In this document: positions 1-11,787 of the stretch, one piece after another | Layout: each line of letters starts with the position of its first letter | How positions within the stretch are numbered: position 1 is the stretch's first letter | Assembly: GCF_004365915.1 (NCBI RefSeq) | Contig: NZ_SODI01000001.1 | Location: 2,852,001 to 2,916,000 of the forward strand | Length of the DNA: 64,000 bases | Direction: 5' to 3' | DNA from: Cryobacterium psychrophilum | GTDB lineage: Bacteria > Actinomycetota > Actinomycetes > Actinomycetales > Microbacteriaceae | Notes under the pieces: model-generated | What the model saw: only the letters and a program-made list of their open reading frames with translations | The model's database searches: none | Told to the model about the DNA's origin: nothing | Position numbers and translations under genes: made by a program

Positions 1-548
1 TTGAGCTTGTCGGTCAGCGGCCCGAGGACCGTGTGCGGCAGGCTGCTGGTGATGAGCTCTCCCCAGTAGGTCGTGCGGGCACCACCTCCCGTGAACTGTC
101 CGGCGAGCTGACGAACCAGGTCGGATCCCTCGGTTCCGAGCATCATGGTCATCACGAGCGCGCGGGCACGCTCCGGATCGTCAACGGCGATTCCGTGCAC
201 CTCGCTCACGGACTGGGCGAACAGCGCCGTCGCTTCCAGGAAACCCGCGGTTTCCACGCCGGAGAGGGCAAGGGTGATGCCGGTACCGACCCCGGGAATC
301 ACGGCCGTGGCGCCGACGGCCGCGCCACCCATGGTGGCGGCCGTGAGGTAGCGCCGCTCCAGAACGCGAATGATGTGTTCGGGCGTTGCCTGTGGATTGT
401 GTCGCCGGATGGCGCGAATGTGAGCGAGCACGACGGGACGGTGGATCGCCAGGATCCGGTCAAAGCCGCGGACGAATCCGCGGGGAAGCTGGCCGCTCTG
501 GGGTGTGCCGCCCGTCGGCGATGCGAGCGGCGGTGGTTTTCTGGCCAT
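1..548 (-). CDS. conserved hypothetical protein, C-terminus cut by window edge
   Basis: An open frame runs from an ATG at 548 to the window edge without a stop (182 codons visible). The start is supported by AGGAGGA a few bases upstream on the minus strand. The product begins MARKPPPLASPTGG, has a basic N-terminal third (GFDRILAIHRPVVLAHIRAIRR), then a hydrophobic Gly/Ala-rich stretch around TMGGAAVGATAVIPGVGTG that could be one or two membrane segments, then a helical region. I do not recognise a family with a known function. It is divergent from the XRE gene at 634. Confidence 0.7.
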   Translation of the reverse strand, partial: MARKPPPLASPTGGTPQSGQLPRGFVRGFDRILAIHRPVVLAHIRAIRRHNPQATPEHIIRVLERRYLTAATMGGAAVGATAVIPGVGTGITLALSGVETAGFLEATALFAQSVSEVHGIAVDDPERARALVMTMMLGTEGSDLVRQLAGQFTGGGARTTYWGELITSSLPHTVLGPLTDKL

Positions 549-633
549 CGGGTCCTCCTACGCTGTTCGGTTAGAGCCTACGTGCCCCGCGCGGGGTCTG
601 GTAATGCTGGGTTTCGTCGAGTAGACAGGGACC

Positions 634-933
634 ATGGCTCATCTGACCTCCGAAGCAAGTCGACTACTGGGACTTCGTCTGCGTGAGCGCCGCCTCGCCC
701 TTGCGCTCAACCAGGAGGATGTGGCATTGGCCGCCGGGATCAACGTGTCGAACTACGCCCGCATCGACCGTGGACACGGGAATCCCACGTTTCACACACT
801 GCTTCGCCTGTCCCATGTGCTGGGGATTGATCTGAGTGCGTTGTTCTCTGACTTCAACGCGGGCCCTCCGGCCGGTCGCGCTCAGGGGAAGAGCGCAGCT
901 CAGGCCGGCTTGACACCGTACTCGGCGTTGTAG
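634..933 (+). CDS. XRE-family helix-turn-helix regulator, 99 aa
   Basis: A small DNA-binding protein. Residues about 10-70 form a classic five-helix Cro/C1-type domain: RLRERRLALALNQEDVALAA is the first helices and the recognition-helix region, followed by INVSNYARIDRGHGNPT and a leucine-rich closing helix. The tail is short and non-conserved. Its 3' end overlaps the 3' end of the convergent ABC ATPase gene by 34 bases. Target genes are unknown; the divergent neighbour at 548 is one possibility. Confidence 0.8.
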   Translation: MAHLTSEASRLLGLRLRERRLALALNQEDVALAAGINVSNYARIDRGHGNPTFHTLLRLSHVLGIDLSALFSDFNAGPPAGRAQGKSAAQAGLTPYSAL

Positions 934-1673
934 CGGGCGAGCACCTCATCGATGGGGCCGTCGAGCACAAGATCGCCCTTGTCGAGGTAAAGTCCTCGTT
1001 TGCAGAATCGACGAAGATCGCGTTCGTTGTGCGACACGATGAACAGGGTGCGTCCTCCGGCGAGCAACTCTTCGATGCGGCGGTAGCACTTCTCTCGGAA
1101 GGCCTTGTCTCCGACGGCCAGAACTTCGTCGACGAGGATGATCGGTTCCTCGAGCCGTGAAATGACGGCGAACGCGATGCGCACCTTCATGCCGCTCGAG
1201 AGATGCTTGTACGGCGTGTCAACGAAATCGGCGATTTCCGCGAATTCGATGATCTCGTCAAACTGCGCATCGATCTGCTTGCGAGTCATCCCGTGCAGCC
1301 CCGCAGTCAGGTAGACGTTGTCGCGAACCGTCAGGTCGTCGACGAAGCCGCCCGTGATCTCGATCAGCGGGGCGACGCCCTCCGTGACATTCACAACACC
1401 GGCATCGGGGAGAACGACCCCGGTCACGAGCTTGAGAAGAGTCGACTTGCCCTGGCCGTTGCGCCCCACGACGCCGATCGCCTCGCCGCGTTGCACGGTG
1501 AAAGACACGTTTTGGAGCGCCCAGAACTCGCCTGGTCGACTCCGGCGGCTGCGGGCGGCAAAAAGGTCCTTGAAGTTTCGGCGGCTTCGCCGATTCCGGC
1601 GAAAGCGGATGCCGACATCCGTCAGGGAGATCACGGGCAGGGTGCTCGGTACAGTACCGACGGGAGTAGCCAC
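900..1673 (-). CDS. ABC transporter ATPase, polysaccharide/teichoic acid export type
   Basis: ATP-binding subunit of an exporter for lipid-linked cell-surface glycan (Wzt/TagH class). Visible motifs: Walker A GRNGQGKST, signature LSSGMKVRIAF, Walker B IILVDEVLAVGD and H-loop SHN. The start chosen is GTG at 1673, which shares one base with the stop of the permease gene (TAGTG) and has GGAG just upstream; a longer in-frame reading further upstream would run through the permease gene and is rejected. It has no Wzt-like C-terminal carbohydrate-binding domain, so substrate choice probably rests elsewhere. Operon with the permease at 1673-2476 and perhaps the nucleotidyltransferase at 2557. Confidence 0.9.
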   Translation of the reverse strand: MATPVGTVPSTLPVISLTDVGIRFRRNRRSRRNFKDLFAARSRRSRPGEFWALQNVSFTVQRGEAIGVVGRNGQGKSTLLKLVTGVVLPDAGVVNVTEGVAPLIEITGGFVDDLTVRDNVYLTAGLHGMTRKQIDAQFDEIIEFAEIADFVDTPYKHLSSGMKVRIAFAVISRLEEPIILVDEVLAVGDKAFREKCYRRIEELLAGGRTLFIVSHNERDLRRFCKRGLYLDKGDLVLDGPIDEVLARYNAEYGVKPA

Positions 1674-2476
1674 TAGATCTCCTTCAGGACCGCGCGCTCG
1701 GTGCGCGAGAAGACGAACAGGCCGAGGACCAGGAATGCAACCGACATGGCGCTGCCAACGCCCACGGCGAACCAGTCGAGCTGCTCGGGAAAGAATGCGG
1801 AACGGTAGAGGCTGAAGATGCCGCTCAGGGGATTGAAGGCCGCCCAAAAATGCAGGTCGGGTGGCAGATCTGCCGTGCTGTAAATGATGGGGGACGCGTA
1901 GAAGAGAAAGCGCAGGATGAGCTTCACGGCGCGTTCGAGATCACGGAAGAACACCACGAGCGGTGCCACCAGCAAGCCGACGCCGGCGGTGAGGAGTACT
2001 TGGAGCACGATGGCCAGGGGAAAGAAGAGGATGTCGAGGTTGATTTCGGCCCCGTAGACCACGGCGAAGAGCACGAGCACGGGAATCGCAGCAAGAAATT
2101 CGATTCCTTTGGAGAGTACGAGGCGATTAACCCAGATGGTGCGGGGAATGCGGGTCGACCGGATCAGCTTGGCCTCGCGAAGGAAGGCGCGGGTGCAGTC
2201 GGAAACGGCACCGTTGAACCACATCCAGGGCAGGAGGGCCGACAGAAGAAACACGATGTAGGGCGACTCGCCCACATCGCGTTCGAAGACCTGGGTGAAC
2301 ACGAACCAATAGATCCCGGCCATAACCAGCGGATCCAGGATCGACCAGAAGTAGCCGAGAGCCGAGGTCGAATAGCGCACGCGCAGGTCACGTCGGGTCA
2401 GTAGCCACAGGGAATGCCAATACCGCGCAAGCGGGCTGCGCTGCTGCGGGGACACCGTGGCGAAACTACTATTCAC
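1673..2476 (-). CDS. ABC-2 type permease, polysaccharide export
   Basis: Integral membrane partner of the ATPase that follows it. 267 aa with about six hydrophobic segments, a basic cytoplasmic N-terminus (LWLLTRRDLRVRYSTSALGYFWSILDPL) and the typical ABC-2 exporter layout of TagG/Wzm proteins. The gene pair is translationally coupled. Together they would move an undecaprenyl-linked glycan or teichoic-acid-like polymer across the membrane; the substrate cannot be read from the sequence. Confidence 0.88.
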   Translation of the reverse strand: MNSSFATVSPQQRSPLARYWHSLWLLTRRDLRVRYSTSALGYFWSILDPLVMAGIYWFVFTQVFERDVGESPYIVFLLSALLPWMWFNGAVSDCTRAFLREAKLIRSTRIPRTIWVNRLVLSKGIEFLAAIPVLVLFAVVYGAEINLDILFFPLAIVLQVLLTAGVGLLVAPLVVFFRDLERAVKLILRFLFYASPIIYSTADLPPDLHFWAAFNPLSGIFSLYRSAFFPEQLDWFAVGVGSAMSVAFLVLGLFVFSRTERAVLKEI

Positions 2477-2556
2477 GCGCTCTATCGTAGGTGAGCGAAT
2501 GCGACCGTGCGTTCACGGCGCATCCGCTCGCTCGCCACAGCGACACGAAGGTCTGG

Positions 2557-3249
2557 TTAGACGAACAGGTTGGCGCGCTCGAGGTCTTCGGCGAAGTCAA
2601 CCTCGACGGCGTAGAAGTCGGAGATGTTGACCGGCTCCACGAGCATGCTGTTCTTCTCGATGGCCAGCTCAATGCCGCGTTCGAAGTAGTCCTGGTCGCC
2701 GACCTTGGCGAGCTGACGCATGAGAACGGCCTTGTCTGCGCTGGAGACGTAGTTGATGCCAACGGCCTCACCGAGACCGTTCTTGACGGTCTTCGAGAGC
2801 TCCTTGATGTAGCCCTCGGCGCTCGTGGTGTACTTCACTTCTTCATCGGACACCTTGTCGGTGTTGACCGTGACGAACGACTGGTCGCGGGCCATCATGG
2901 CTGCGGCACGGTCGAGAATTGCCGGGTCGAAGACAACGTCACCGTTCATCCACAACACGCCACCCGTGGCCGAGGCCTGAAGGGCGCGCAGAAGGCTCTT
3001 GGACGTGTTTGTCTGGTCGTACTCTTCGTTGTAGACGAAGGAAGCCTGCGGGAACGCCTCGATGATGTGCTCAAGCTTGTAGCCGACGACGATCGTGACC
3101 TGGGCTGCTTTGCCGAAGGCGTGATCGATGTTGTCGAACTGCTGCTGCATGATCGTGCGACCGTCGTTGAGTTCGGTCAGCGGTTTCGGGAGCGAGCGGC
3201 CAAGACGGCTGCCCATTCCTGCCGCAAGAATTACAATTTGGGTATTCAC
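2557..3249 (-). CDS. sugar-nucleotidyltransferase-like protein (NTP_transferase fold)
   Basis: 230 aa protein starting MNTQIVILAAGMGSRLG, the nucleotide-binding loop of NDP-sugar or CDP-alcohol pyrophosphorylases, with LPKPLTEL after it and an acidic metal site in WMNGDVVFD. It is short and lacks the left-handed beta-helix tail of GlmU or GlgC, closer in size to phosphocholine/phosphosugar cytidylyltransferases (LicC type). Located upstream of the glycan exporter on the same strand, with an 80-base gap, so it may make an activated precursor for the exported polymer. The exact substrate is unknown. Confidence 0.82.
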   Translation of the reverse strand: MNTQIVILAAGMGSRLGRSLPKPLTELNDGRTIMQQQFDNIDHAFGKAAQVTIVVGYKLEHIIEAFPQASFVYNEEYDQTNTSKSLLRALQASATGGVLWMNGDVVFDPAILDRAAAMMARDQSFVTVNTDKVSDEEVKYTTSAEGYIKELSKTVKNGLGEAVGINYVSSADKAVLMRQLAKVGDQDYFERGIELAIEKNSMLVEPVNISDFYAVEVDFAEDLERANLFV

Positions 3250-3504
3250 GATTATCTCCTCGAGATGGATCGGGTGACCCCGATTACCTCTCAGAGAGAA
3301 GAGTTTGCTCAGGGTTCACCCACAAGTTTCTGTAAAGACACACCGTTATGCCAACCTCATCGTACTGCTTTACCCGTCAAAATGGGGAAGTGTGCCCGAT
3401 TATGGGACCATGCTGTGACATACCACCGGGCTGTTTCTCTGCTCGGATCGCGGTGATAACGAACGATCACCACTCACTCAGATTGACCTTGGTAAGTTTG
3501 CAAG

Positions 3505-5240
<1,736 letters not shown>

Positions 5241-5265
<25 letters not shown>

Positions 5266-6815
5266 GACTTCGGCTCCTGTCCAATCTTTTCCGACGCAAT
5301 CCCGGGCAGATAGCGGGCGTGGTTGCGGGCCTTCTCTACGCCCTCGCCGTGGTCGTGGCCCTGCTCGTGTCACTCGTCGGCTTGCGCTTCGTCGGCGAAC
5401 TCACCGTCATCCGTGACGCCTCCACGGTTGCCGGCTCGATCGTGGTTCTCGGCTTCGTGCTGTTACCGCTCGCGTTCGGAGCCGAAGACGGCATGGACCC
5501 CCGCAAGTTCGCTCTCCTGGGACTCCCGAACCGGCAGCTGTCGCTCGGGCTCGGGCTCGCTGGCCTCCTCGGCCTTCCCTCCCTCGCCCTGACCCTGGTG
5601 CTGCTCGGAACGGTCGTGACCTGGTCCAGAGGCTTTCTCGAGACCCTGCTCGCGATTGTTGCCGCCGCGCTTGTGCTCGCCACCTGTGTTCTCGTGTCGC
5701 GCCTCAGCATGGGTATGGGCGCCCTGGTGCTGTCGACGCGCCGATCTCGGGAGTTCACCGGGGTCGGTGGCCTCGTCCTGCTCGTGATCATCGCGCCGGT
5801 CGTTCTCCTCGTGGTCAACTCGAACTGGGTCTGGAGCGGCCGCAGCCTGCTTGGTGATCTCTCCGCAATCCTTGGGTGGACGCCCCTCGGCGCGGCCTGG
5901 TCGGTTCCCGGGGACGCGTCAACGGGCCTGTGGGGAGCTGCGGCGTTGAAGCTGCTCGTGGCTGCCGCGACGGTCGGCATCCTCTGGTTGGCCTGGCAGG
6001 CCGTCGTCGCCCGCCTGATCCTGACGCCCGGACGGGAAGTCCTCACCCGTCCGAACACCGGCCTGGGCTGGTTCGACCGGCTGCCGCACAACCCGATCGG
6101 AGCCATCGCGGCGCGGAGTCTGACGTACTGGGCACGCGACTCCCGGTACTGGGTCTCCTTCCTCATGATTCCGGTCGTGCCGATAATCGCTGTGCTCCCG
6201 CTGGCCATTGCCGGCGTGCCCCTGCAATGGCTGGCACTGCTTCCCGTGCCGCTCATGTGCGTTTTTTTGGGCTGGACGATCCACAACGACGTGGCCTATG
6301 ACAGCACCGCGATCTGGTTGCATGTGTCTTCCGGGATGCGGGGCTTCGCCGACCGAATCGGACGGTTGCTCCCGACGCTGTCCGTGGGCATTCCGCTGAT
6401 CGGCCTGGGGTCAGCCCTGAGTATTTACCTCTACGATGACTGGGCGGTCCTGCCGTCCATGCTTGGGGTCAGCACCTGCATATTCCTGTGCGGGCTCGGA
6501 TTCGCAAGTTTCACTTCGGCGCGTTTTCCGTACCCTGTAGCCAAGCCGGGCGACAGCCCCTTCGCCCAGCCACAGGCATCCGAATCATCGTCGCCCCTGA
6601 CCCAGAGCCTGACCTTTTTGGGGCCGATTGTTCTGGCGCTACCCGCCTTCGCCGGTGCCTACCTGGGCCTGACGAGCGACCCCAAGTGGCACGTCACCGC
6701 GCTCGTGTGGGGTGTGGGGATCGGGCTCGTCGTCGTGATCACGGGGGTGTGGGCCGGTGGCCGCGCGTTCGAGCGTCGCGGCCCCGACATGCTCGCGGCC
6801 GCCCAACGTGCCTGA
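5241..6815 (+). CDS. ABC-2 type transporter permease-like membrane protein
   Basis: About 524 aa, beginning MVTQLLGLRLRLLSNLFRRNPGQ and then at least ten hydrophobic segments. GTG at 5241 is chosen because GGAG lies directly upstream and the overlap with the ATPase gene is then only 25 bases; the longer open frame upstream runs antiparallel to conserved ATPase codons in another frame. This is the likely membrane partner of the ATPase at 3505. Substrate unknown; no extracellular substrate domain is visible. Confidence 0.8.
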
Positions 6816-6853
6816 TCTGGTACGCGGCCCGCGGCGCGGTTTACACTGGAGTC

Positions 6854-7141
6854 ATGACTGATATCTTCCGTGCAAGCATTGCTGAACCCGGCCAGCCCGG
6901 GGGCGGAACCTCCACCCTCGACCGTGAATTGGAAGAGCTGCTCAATCAAGAGCAGATTGAGCCGGGCGACCACGAGCGATTCTCGCACTACGTGCCCAAA
7001 GACAAGATTCTTGAGGCGGCCATGACCGGCAAGCCCGTCAAGGCGCTGTGCGGCAAGAAGTGGCTGCCGGGCCGCGACCCGGAGAAGTTTCCGGTGTGCC
7101 CCACCTGCAAGGCCATCTGGGAGAAGATGAAGGACAAGTAG
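6854..7141 (+). CDS. DUF3039 family protein, 95 aa
   Basis: Small actinobacterial protein of unknown function: STLDRELEELLNQEQIEPGDHERFSHYV, then VKALCGKKWLPGRDPEKFPVCPTCKAIW. The Cys pair CPTC plus an upstream Cys suggests a metal-binding or redox site. ATG at 6854 chosen because the family begins here; the longer reading upstream lies in the permease gene. Adjacent to the nicotinate phosphoribosyltransferase gene, an arrangement I recall as common in this phylum. Confidence 0.85.
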   Translation: MTDIFRASIAEPGQPGGGTSTLDRELEELLNQEQIEPGDHERFSHYVPKDKILEAAMTGKPVKALCGKKWLPGRDPEKFPVCPTCKAIWEKMKDK

Positions 7142-7182
7142 TCCTTGGGCAACTGGTCGTTGGGGCTACCGGTCGTTGGGGA

Positions 7183-8514
7183 CTAGCGGTAGATCGTGGG
7201 GATGACCGCCTCGCCGCGGCCGAGGCGGAAAGCCTCAATCGGCAGTTCCGTCATCACCGTCGCACAGTGGGCACGGGCCAAAGTGGTGCCCGCTGTGCCG
7301 GTGTAGCGTTCGTCGACGACGCCCTCCACGATCAGGGGAACGAGCAGCGCACGATCGCGGGTTCCCTCTTGGGGAGGCTCGGTATCGAGGGGCGCGGCGG
7401 CGGGTTCCGCGCCGAGCAGCACGATCTCCTGCCGTGCAGTGCCGTGCTCATCAAGGCGGCGGACGGCATTCTTGCGCCCGCCGATGGACACCTTTGACGC
7501 AGACGTTTTGGCGACCGGGACCCACTCGGTATCCGGGCTGCGGTGCGCCACGAGCTTGTAGACCAGGCCGGCGGCGGGTTCGCCCGATCCGGTGACAACG
7601 GATGTCCCCACGCCGAACGCGTCAACCGGGGAGGCCGACAGGGCCGCAATGGAAAATTCATCGAGGTCGCTCGTGACGGTGATGGTCGTGTTGACGGCGC
7701 CGAGAGAGTCGAGCTGCACTCGGGCCGCGGCCACGACGGTCGGCAGATCTCCCGAGTCGATGCGGATCGCGCCGAGCTGCGGCCCGGCTACCTTCACGGC
7801 GAGGGCGATGCCGCGCGGGACGTCGTACGTGTCAACGAGCAGGGTGGTGTTCGTTCCGAAGGCGTCGACCTGCGCGCGGAAGGCCTCCTCCTCACTGTCG
7901 TGCAGCAGCACGAAGGAGTGCGCTGCCGTGCCCATGGTGGGAATGCCCCAGGTGCGTCCCGCTTCGAGGCTGCTCGTTGCGGCAAAGCCGGCAATGTAGG
8001 CGGCGCGTGCGGCGGCCACGGCGGCATGCTCGCTCGTGCGGCGGGAGCCCATTTCGGCGAGGGGCCGCCCGAGGCTCACCGAGACCATGCGGGCCGCGGC
8101 GCTCGCCACGGACGTGTCGTAGTTGAGAACGCTCAGGATGATGGTTTCGAGCATGACGCCCTCGGCGAAGGTGCTCTCGACCTGCAGCAGGGGCGAGCCG
8201 GGAAAGTAGGCGTCGCCCTCCTGATAGCCCCAAATGCTGCCGCGGAAGGAGTAATTCGCGAGAAAATCAAGGGTGGGGCGGCGCACGACCGCGTTCTCCT
8301 CCAGCCAGCTCAGTTCGGAATCCTCGAACCGAAACTGGCGGATGAGCTCCAGGAGGCGTCCGGTCCCGGCGACGATCCCATACCGGCGCCCGGTCGGCAG
8401 CCGCCTCGCGAAGGCTTCAAACATGCACTCAAGGTCGGCGCGCCCGCTCTGGATCGCGGCGTCAACCATGGTGAGTTCGTAGCGGTCTGTGCGGAATGCG
8501 GGGGACGGGGTCAC
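7183..8514 (-). CDS. pncB: nicotinate phosphoribosyltransferase
   Basis: 443 aa, full length. Enzyme of NAD salvage: nicotinate + PRPP + ATP to nicotinate mononucleotide. The conserved N-terminus [20 protein letters not shown], the substrate-binding stretch [19 protein letters not shown] and the GTAAHSFV loop are all present. GTG start at 8514. It is divergent from murI with only 63 bases between the starts, so the two promoters overlap or are very compact. Confidence 0.92.
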   Translation of the reverse strand: MTPSPAFRTDRYELTMVDAAIQSGRADLECMFEAFARRLPTGRRYGIVAGTGRLLELIRQFRFEDSELSWLEENAVVRRPTLDFLANYSFRGSIWGYQEGDAYFPGSPLLQVESTFAEGVMLETIILSVLNYDTSVASAAARMVSVSLGRPLAEMGSRRTSEHAAVAAARAAYIAGFAATSSLEAGRTWGIPTMGTAAHSFVLLHDSEEEAFRAQVDAFGTNTTLLVDTYDVPRGIALAVKVAGPQLGAIRIDSGDLPTVVAAARVQLDSLGAVNTTITVTSDLDEFSIAALSASPVDAFGVGTSVVTGSGEPAAGLVYKLVAHRSPDTEWVPVAKTSASKVSIGGRKNAVRRLDEHGTARQEIVLLGAEPAAAPLDTEPPQEGTRDRALLVPLIVEGVVDERYTGTAGTTLARAHCATVMTELPIEAFRLGRGEAVIPTIYR

Positions 8515-8577
8515 GGCAAAAGCCTATCCGCCCTGCCCGTCCGCCGTGGCGAGGGCCGGGCGACTAGGCTGGATCGA

Positions 8578-9447
8578 GTGACTGACGCGCCGATTGGAAT
8601 CTTTGACTCCGGAGTGGGTGGCCTCACGGTCGCGCGGGCGATCAAGGACCAGTTGCCCAACGAGTCCCTTCTCTACATCGGCGACACGGCGCATTCGCCC
8701 TACGGGCCGAAGAAGATCGCCGACGTGCGCGGATTCGCGCTCGGCGTACTCGACGACCTCGTGGCGCAAGACGTGAAACTCATTGTCATCGCGTGCAATA
8801 CGGCGTCTGCGGCGATGCTTCGCGACGCGAGGGAACGCTACAGCGTGCCCGTGATTGAGGTCATTCAGCCGGCCGTGCGCCGGGCCGTTGGTACGACGCG
8901 CAACAAACGCGTCGGGGTGATCGGCACCAGCGGGACAGTGAATTCCCGGGCCTACAATGATGCCTTCGCCGCGGCCACGGACATCCGCTTGTTCAGTCAG
9001 GCCTGCCCCCGATTCGTGGAATTCGTGGAGGCTGGCATCACCTCGGGCGCGGAGGTGCTCGCCGTTGCCGAGGAATATCTCGCACCGCTGCGCGACGCGA
9101 ACGTTGACACGCTCGTGCTCGGTTGCACGCACTACCCGTTTCTGCGCGGCGCCATCTCCTACGTGATGGGCGACGCGGTGACGCTCGTGTCGAGCGACAC
9201 CGAAACCGCCAACGACGTGTACCGCGTGCTCGTGAGTCAGGGCCTTGAACGTCAGAGTCGAACGGCTTCCACCTATCGCTACGAGGCCACCGGCGCGAGC
9301 GCCGACGACTTTCTGAACCTCGCCCACCGCTTGCTCGGCCCCGAGATTTCCCGGGTCAACCTGATCGAGACGGGTTCCCTCAGCCTCAGCGACCTCAATG
9401 AGTTCGCCGCACTGCACCCACACACCACACGCAAGGAGAACCAGTGA
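8578..9447 (+). CDS. murI: glutamate racemase
   Basis: 289 aa. Makes D-glutamate for peptidoglycan. Both catalytic cysteines are in context: ACNTASA and LGCTHYPF. The substrate loop [15 protein letters not shown] is at the N-terminus and [10 protein letters not shown] follows. GTG at 8578 gives the standard family N-terminus; the open frame extends far upstream through pncB on the opposite strand and that part is a shadow. The stop overlaps the rph start (GTGA), so the genes are coupled. Confidence 0.94.
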   Translation: MTDAPIGIFDSGVGGLTVARAIKDQLPNESLLYIGDTAHSPYGPKKIADVRGFALGVLDDLVAQDVKLIVIACNTASAAMLRDARERYSVPVIEVIQPAVRRAVGTTRNKRVGVIGTSGTVNSRAYNDAFAAATDIRLFSQACPRFVEFVEAGITSGAEVLAVAEEYLAPLRDANVDTLVLGCTHYPFLRGAISYVMGDAVTLVSSDTETANDVYRVLVSQGLERQSRTASTYRYEATGASADDFLNLAHRLLGPEISRVNLIETGSLSLSDLNEFAALHPHTTRKENQ

Positions 9448-10178
9448 ACGACACCCGACGTATCGACGGACGTACCAACGACGAGCTGCGCCCCGTCACG
9501 ATCGAACGCGGCTGGAGCGACCAGGCCGAAGGTTCGGCGCTGATCTCCTACGGTCGCACCAAGGTATTGTGCACCGCCTCGTTCACCAACGGTGTGCCCC
9601 GTTGGATGTCCGGCAAGGGCAAGGGCTGGGTCACCGCGGAATACTCCATGCTTCCCCGCTCCACCAACTCCCGGATGGACCGTGAATCGGTCAAGGGTAA
9701 GGTCGGCGGACGCACACACGAGATCAGCCGCCTCGTGGGGCGCAGCCTGCGCGCCGTCGTCGATATGAAGGCCCTCGGCGAGAACACGATCGTTCTGGAC
9801 TGTGACGTGCTGCAGGCCGACGGCGGTACGCGCACGGCGGCCATCACAGGCGCCTACGTGGCCCTCGCGGATGCCCTGGCGTGGGGCCGGGAGAAGAAGT
9901 TCATTGCGCAGAAGGCGCAACCGCTCACCGACAGCGTCTCGGCCGTCTCGGTCGGCATCATCAACGGTGTACCCATGCTCGACCTGGCATATACCGAGGA
10001 CGTGCGTGCCGATACCGACATGAACGTCGTGGTCACCGGTCGCGGCAAGTTCGTCGAGGTGCAGGGCACCGCGGAGGCTGCGCCCTTCGACCGCAGCGAA
10101 CTCGACACCCTGCTTGACCTCGCACTCGGCGGCGCCATCACCCTGACCGATTTTCAGAACCGCGCGTTGGAGGGCTGA
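9444..10178 (+). CDS. rph: ribonuclease PH
   Basis: 244 aa, the usual length. Phosphorolytic 3'-5' exoribonuclease that trims tRNA 3' ends. Conserved N-terminus [35 protein letters not shown] and the phosphate-binding [13 protein letters not shown] are visible. GTG start overlapping the murI stop by four bases; followed four bases later by rdgB. murI-rph-rdgB is a compact operon. Confidence 0.95.
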   Translation: MNDTRRIDGRTNDELRPVTIERGWSDQAEGSALISYGRTKVLCTASFTNGVPRWMSGKGKGWVTAEYSMLPRSTNSRMDRESVKGKVGGRTHEISRLVGRSLRAVVDMKALGENTIVLDCDVLQADGGTRTAAITGAYVALADALAWGREKKFIAQKAQPLTDSVSAVSVGIINGVPMLDLAYTEDVRADTDMNVVVTGRGKFVEVQGTAEAAPFDRSELDTLLDLALGGAITLTDFQNRALEG

Positions 10179-10182
10179 CCCG

Positions 10183-10773
10183 ATGCAGATCGTGCTGGCC
10201 ACGCACAACGCCCATAAGGTCGACGAGTTGCGCCGCATTCTCGAGCCGCAACTGCCCGGCATCGAGGTGCTCGCGTACGACGGCCCCGAACCGATCGAGG
10301 ACGGCGCGACGTTCACCGAGAACGCGCTGATCAAGGCGCGGGCCGCCGCAACCCACACGGGCCTGCCTGCCATCGCTGATGACTCCGGCATCTGCGTCGA
10401 CGTGTTGGGTGGTTCGCCGGGCATCTTCTCCGCCCGCTGGGCCGGTCCGGCCCGCGACTCTGAGCAGAACCTGCGGCTTCTCCTCTGGCAGATCAGTGAC
10501 ATCGCCGATGACCACCGGGGCGCGCACTTCACGTGTGTCGCCGCGCTGGCGCTGCCCGATGGAGCTGAACGCGCCGTGTCCGCGGAGTGGCCCGGGCAGC
10601 TGCTGCACGAGCCCAACGGCACCAACGGGTTCGGGTATGACCCCATCTTTCTGCCGGACGGGTACGCCATTTCTGCGGCAGAGCTCTCCGCGCACGTGAA
10701 GAACCAGGTCAGCCATCGTGCGATGGCCTTTGAAGCGCTCATTCCCGTGGTGCGCGAGATTCTGGGCGGGTAG
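10183..10773 (+). CDS. rdgB: XTP/dITP diphosphatase (RdgB/HAM1 family)
   Basis: 196 aa. Removes non-canonical purine NTPs from the pool. Motifs: VLATHNAHKVDELRRIL at the N-terminus, ENALIKARAAATHTGLPAIADDSGICVD with the acidic metal-binding residues, and TNGFGYDPIFLPDG. Third gene of the murI operon. Confidence 0.93.
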   Translation: MQIVLATHNAHKVDELRRILEPQLPGIEVLAYDGPEPIEDGATFTENALIKARAAATHTGLPAIADDSGICVDVLGGSPGIFSARWAGPARDSEQNLRLLLWQISDIADDHRGAHFTCVAALALPDGAERAVSAEWPGQLLHEPNGTNGFGYDPIFLPDGYAISAAELSAHVKNQVSHRAMAFEALIPVVREILGG

Positions 10774-10851
10774 CCGCCAGCCGAGAACGGCTCTCATTCC
10801 CAACCAGCGGCCCAACTGGCATTCCTGCAGCGACGCACCTAACGTGGAGTC

Positions 10852-11766
10852 ATGGGTCATGACCACGCGCACTCCTCGGAGTCGAACCGCACCCGCTTGT
10901 CCCTCGCGATCGGCATCATCGGCCTGGTGCTGCTGGCCGAAGTCGTGGGCGCCATCATCAGCGGTTCGCTCGCGCTGCTGGCCGATGCCGGTCACATGCT
11001 CTCCGACCTGCTGGGGCTGTTCGTCGCCCTCACCGCAACCGTCGTCGCGGCACGACCGGCCACCGACCGGCAAACCTTCGGCTACCAGCGAGCCGAGGTC
11101 TTTGGTGCACTGATCAACGGGATGCTTCTGCTCGGCGTCGCCGTTTTCGTCGTGATCGCGGCGGTGACGCGACTGCTGAACCCCGTGGAGGTCGAGGTTC
11201 TCGGCGGCCCCATGCTCGTTGTGGCCATCATCGGCCTCGTCGCCAACATCGCCGCACTACTGCTGCTGCGCCCGGCCGCCGCCGGCTCGATCAACATGCG
11301 CGGCGCCTACCTCGAGGTGCTCGGCGACACGCTCGGCTCGGTCGCCGTGATCATCGCGGCCACCGTCATCCTGATCACCGGCTTCGCCCCAGCGGATGCG
11401 ATTGCCTCGCTGCTCATCGCAGCGATGATCGTGCCGCGCGCGTTCGTGCTGCTTCGTGACGTGGTGCGTGTGTTCAGCGAGTCGGCACCGGCAGACACCG
11501 ACGTGGCCGAGATTCGCCGCCACCTCGAGGGGGCCTCCGGCGTGGTTGCCGTGCACGACGTGCACGTGTGGGCGATCACGAGCGGTGCGCACGTGTTCAC
11601 GGCGCACATTGTCGTCGAAGCGGAGGTGCTCGCCGGCGGCGGCGCCGGGGCGCTTCTCGACGAGCTGTCCGAGTGCCTCTCGACCCACTTCGACGTGGAG
11701 CACTCCACTTTTCAGCTGGAGCCCGCGGAACACGCCGACCACGGGCACGACCACATGCATCCCTGA
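10852..11766 (+). CDS. cation diffusion facilitator (zinc/cobalt-type) efflux protein
   Basis: 304 aa CDF family transporter with six membrane helices. The His-rich N-terminus (GHDHAHSSES), the helix II metal site HMLSD in LADAGHMLSDLLGL, the helix V site around YLEVLGDTLGSV, and a His-rich C-terminus (EHADHGHDHMHP) are visible. Likely a proton-driven Zn2+/Co2+ exporter. It has its own short upstream region after rdgB. Confidence 0.9.
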   Translation: MGHDHAHSSESNRTRLSLAIGIIGLVLLAEVVGAIISGSLALLADAGHMLSDLLGLFVALTATVVAARPATDRQTFGYQRAEVFGALINGMLLLGVAVFVVIAAVTRLLNPVEVEVLGGPMLVVAIIGLVANIAALLLLRPAAAGSINMRGAYLEVLGDTLGSVAVIIAATVILITGFAPADAIASLLIAAMIVPRAFVLLRDVVRVFSESAPADTDVAEIRRHLEGASGVVAVHDVHVWAITSGAHVFTAHIVVEAEVLAGGGAGALLDELSECLSTHFDVEHSTFQLEPAEHADHGHDHMHP

Positions 11767-11787
11767 CCCGGCAGGCTTCTCGGCCGA

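Noticed and set aside
33..686. 217-codon plus-strand open frame
   Set aside because: Antisense to the minus-strand gene at 1-548, which has a clear AGGAGGA site and normal composition. The plus-strand product is Arg/Gly-rich without any motif.
7543..8577. 345-codon N-terminal extension of glutamate racemase
   Set aside because: It runs antisense through pncB; the family N-terminus begins at the GTG at 8578.
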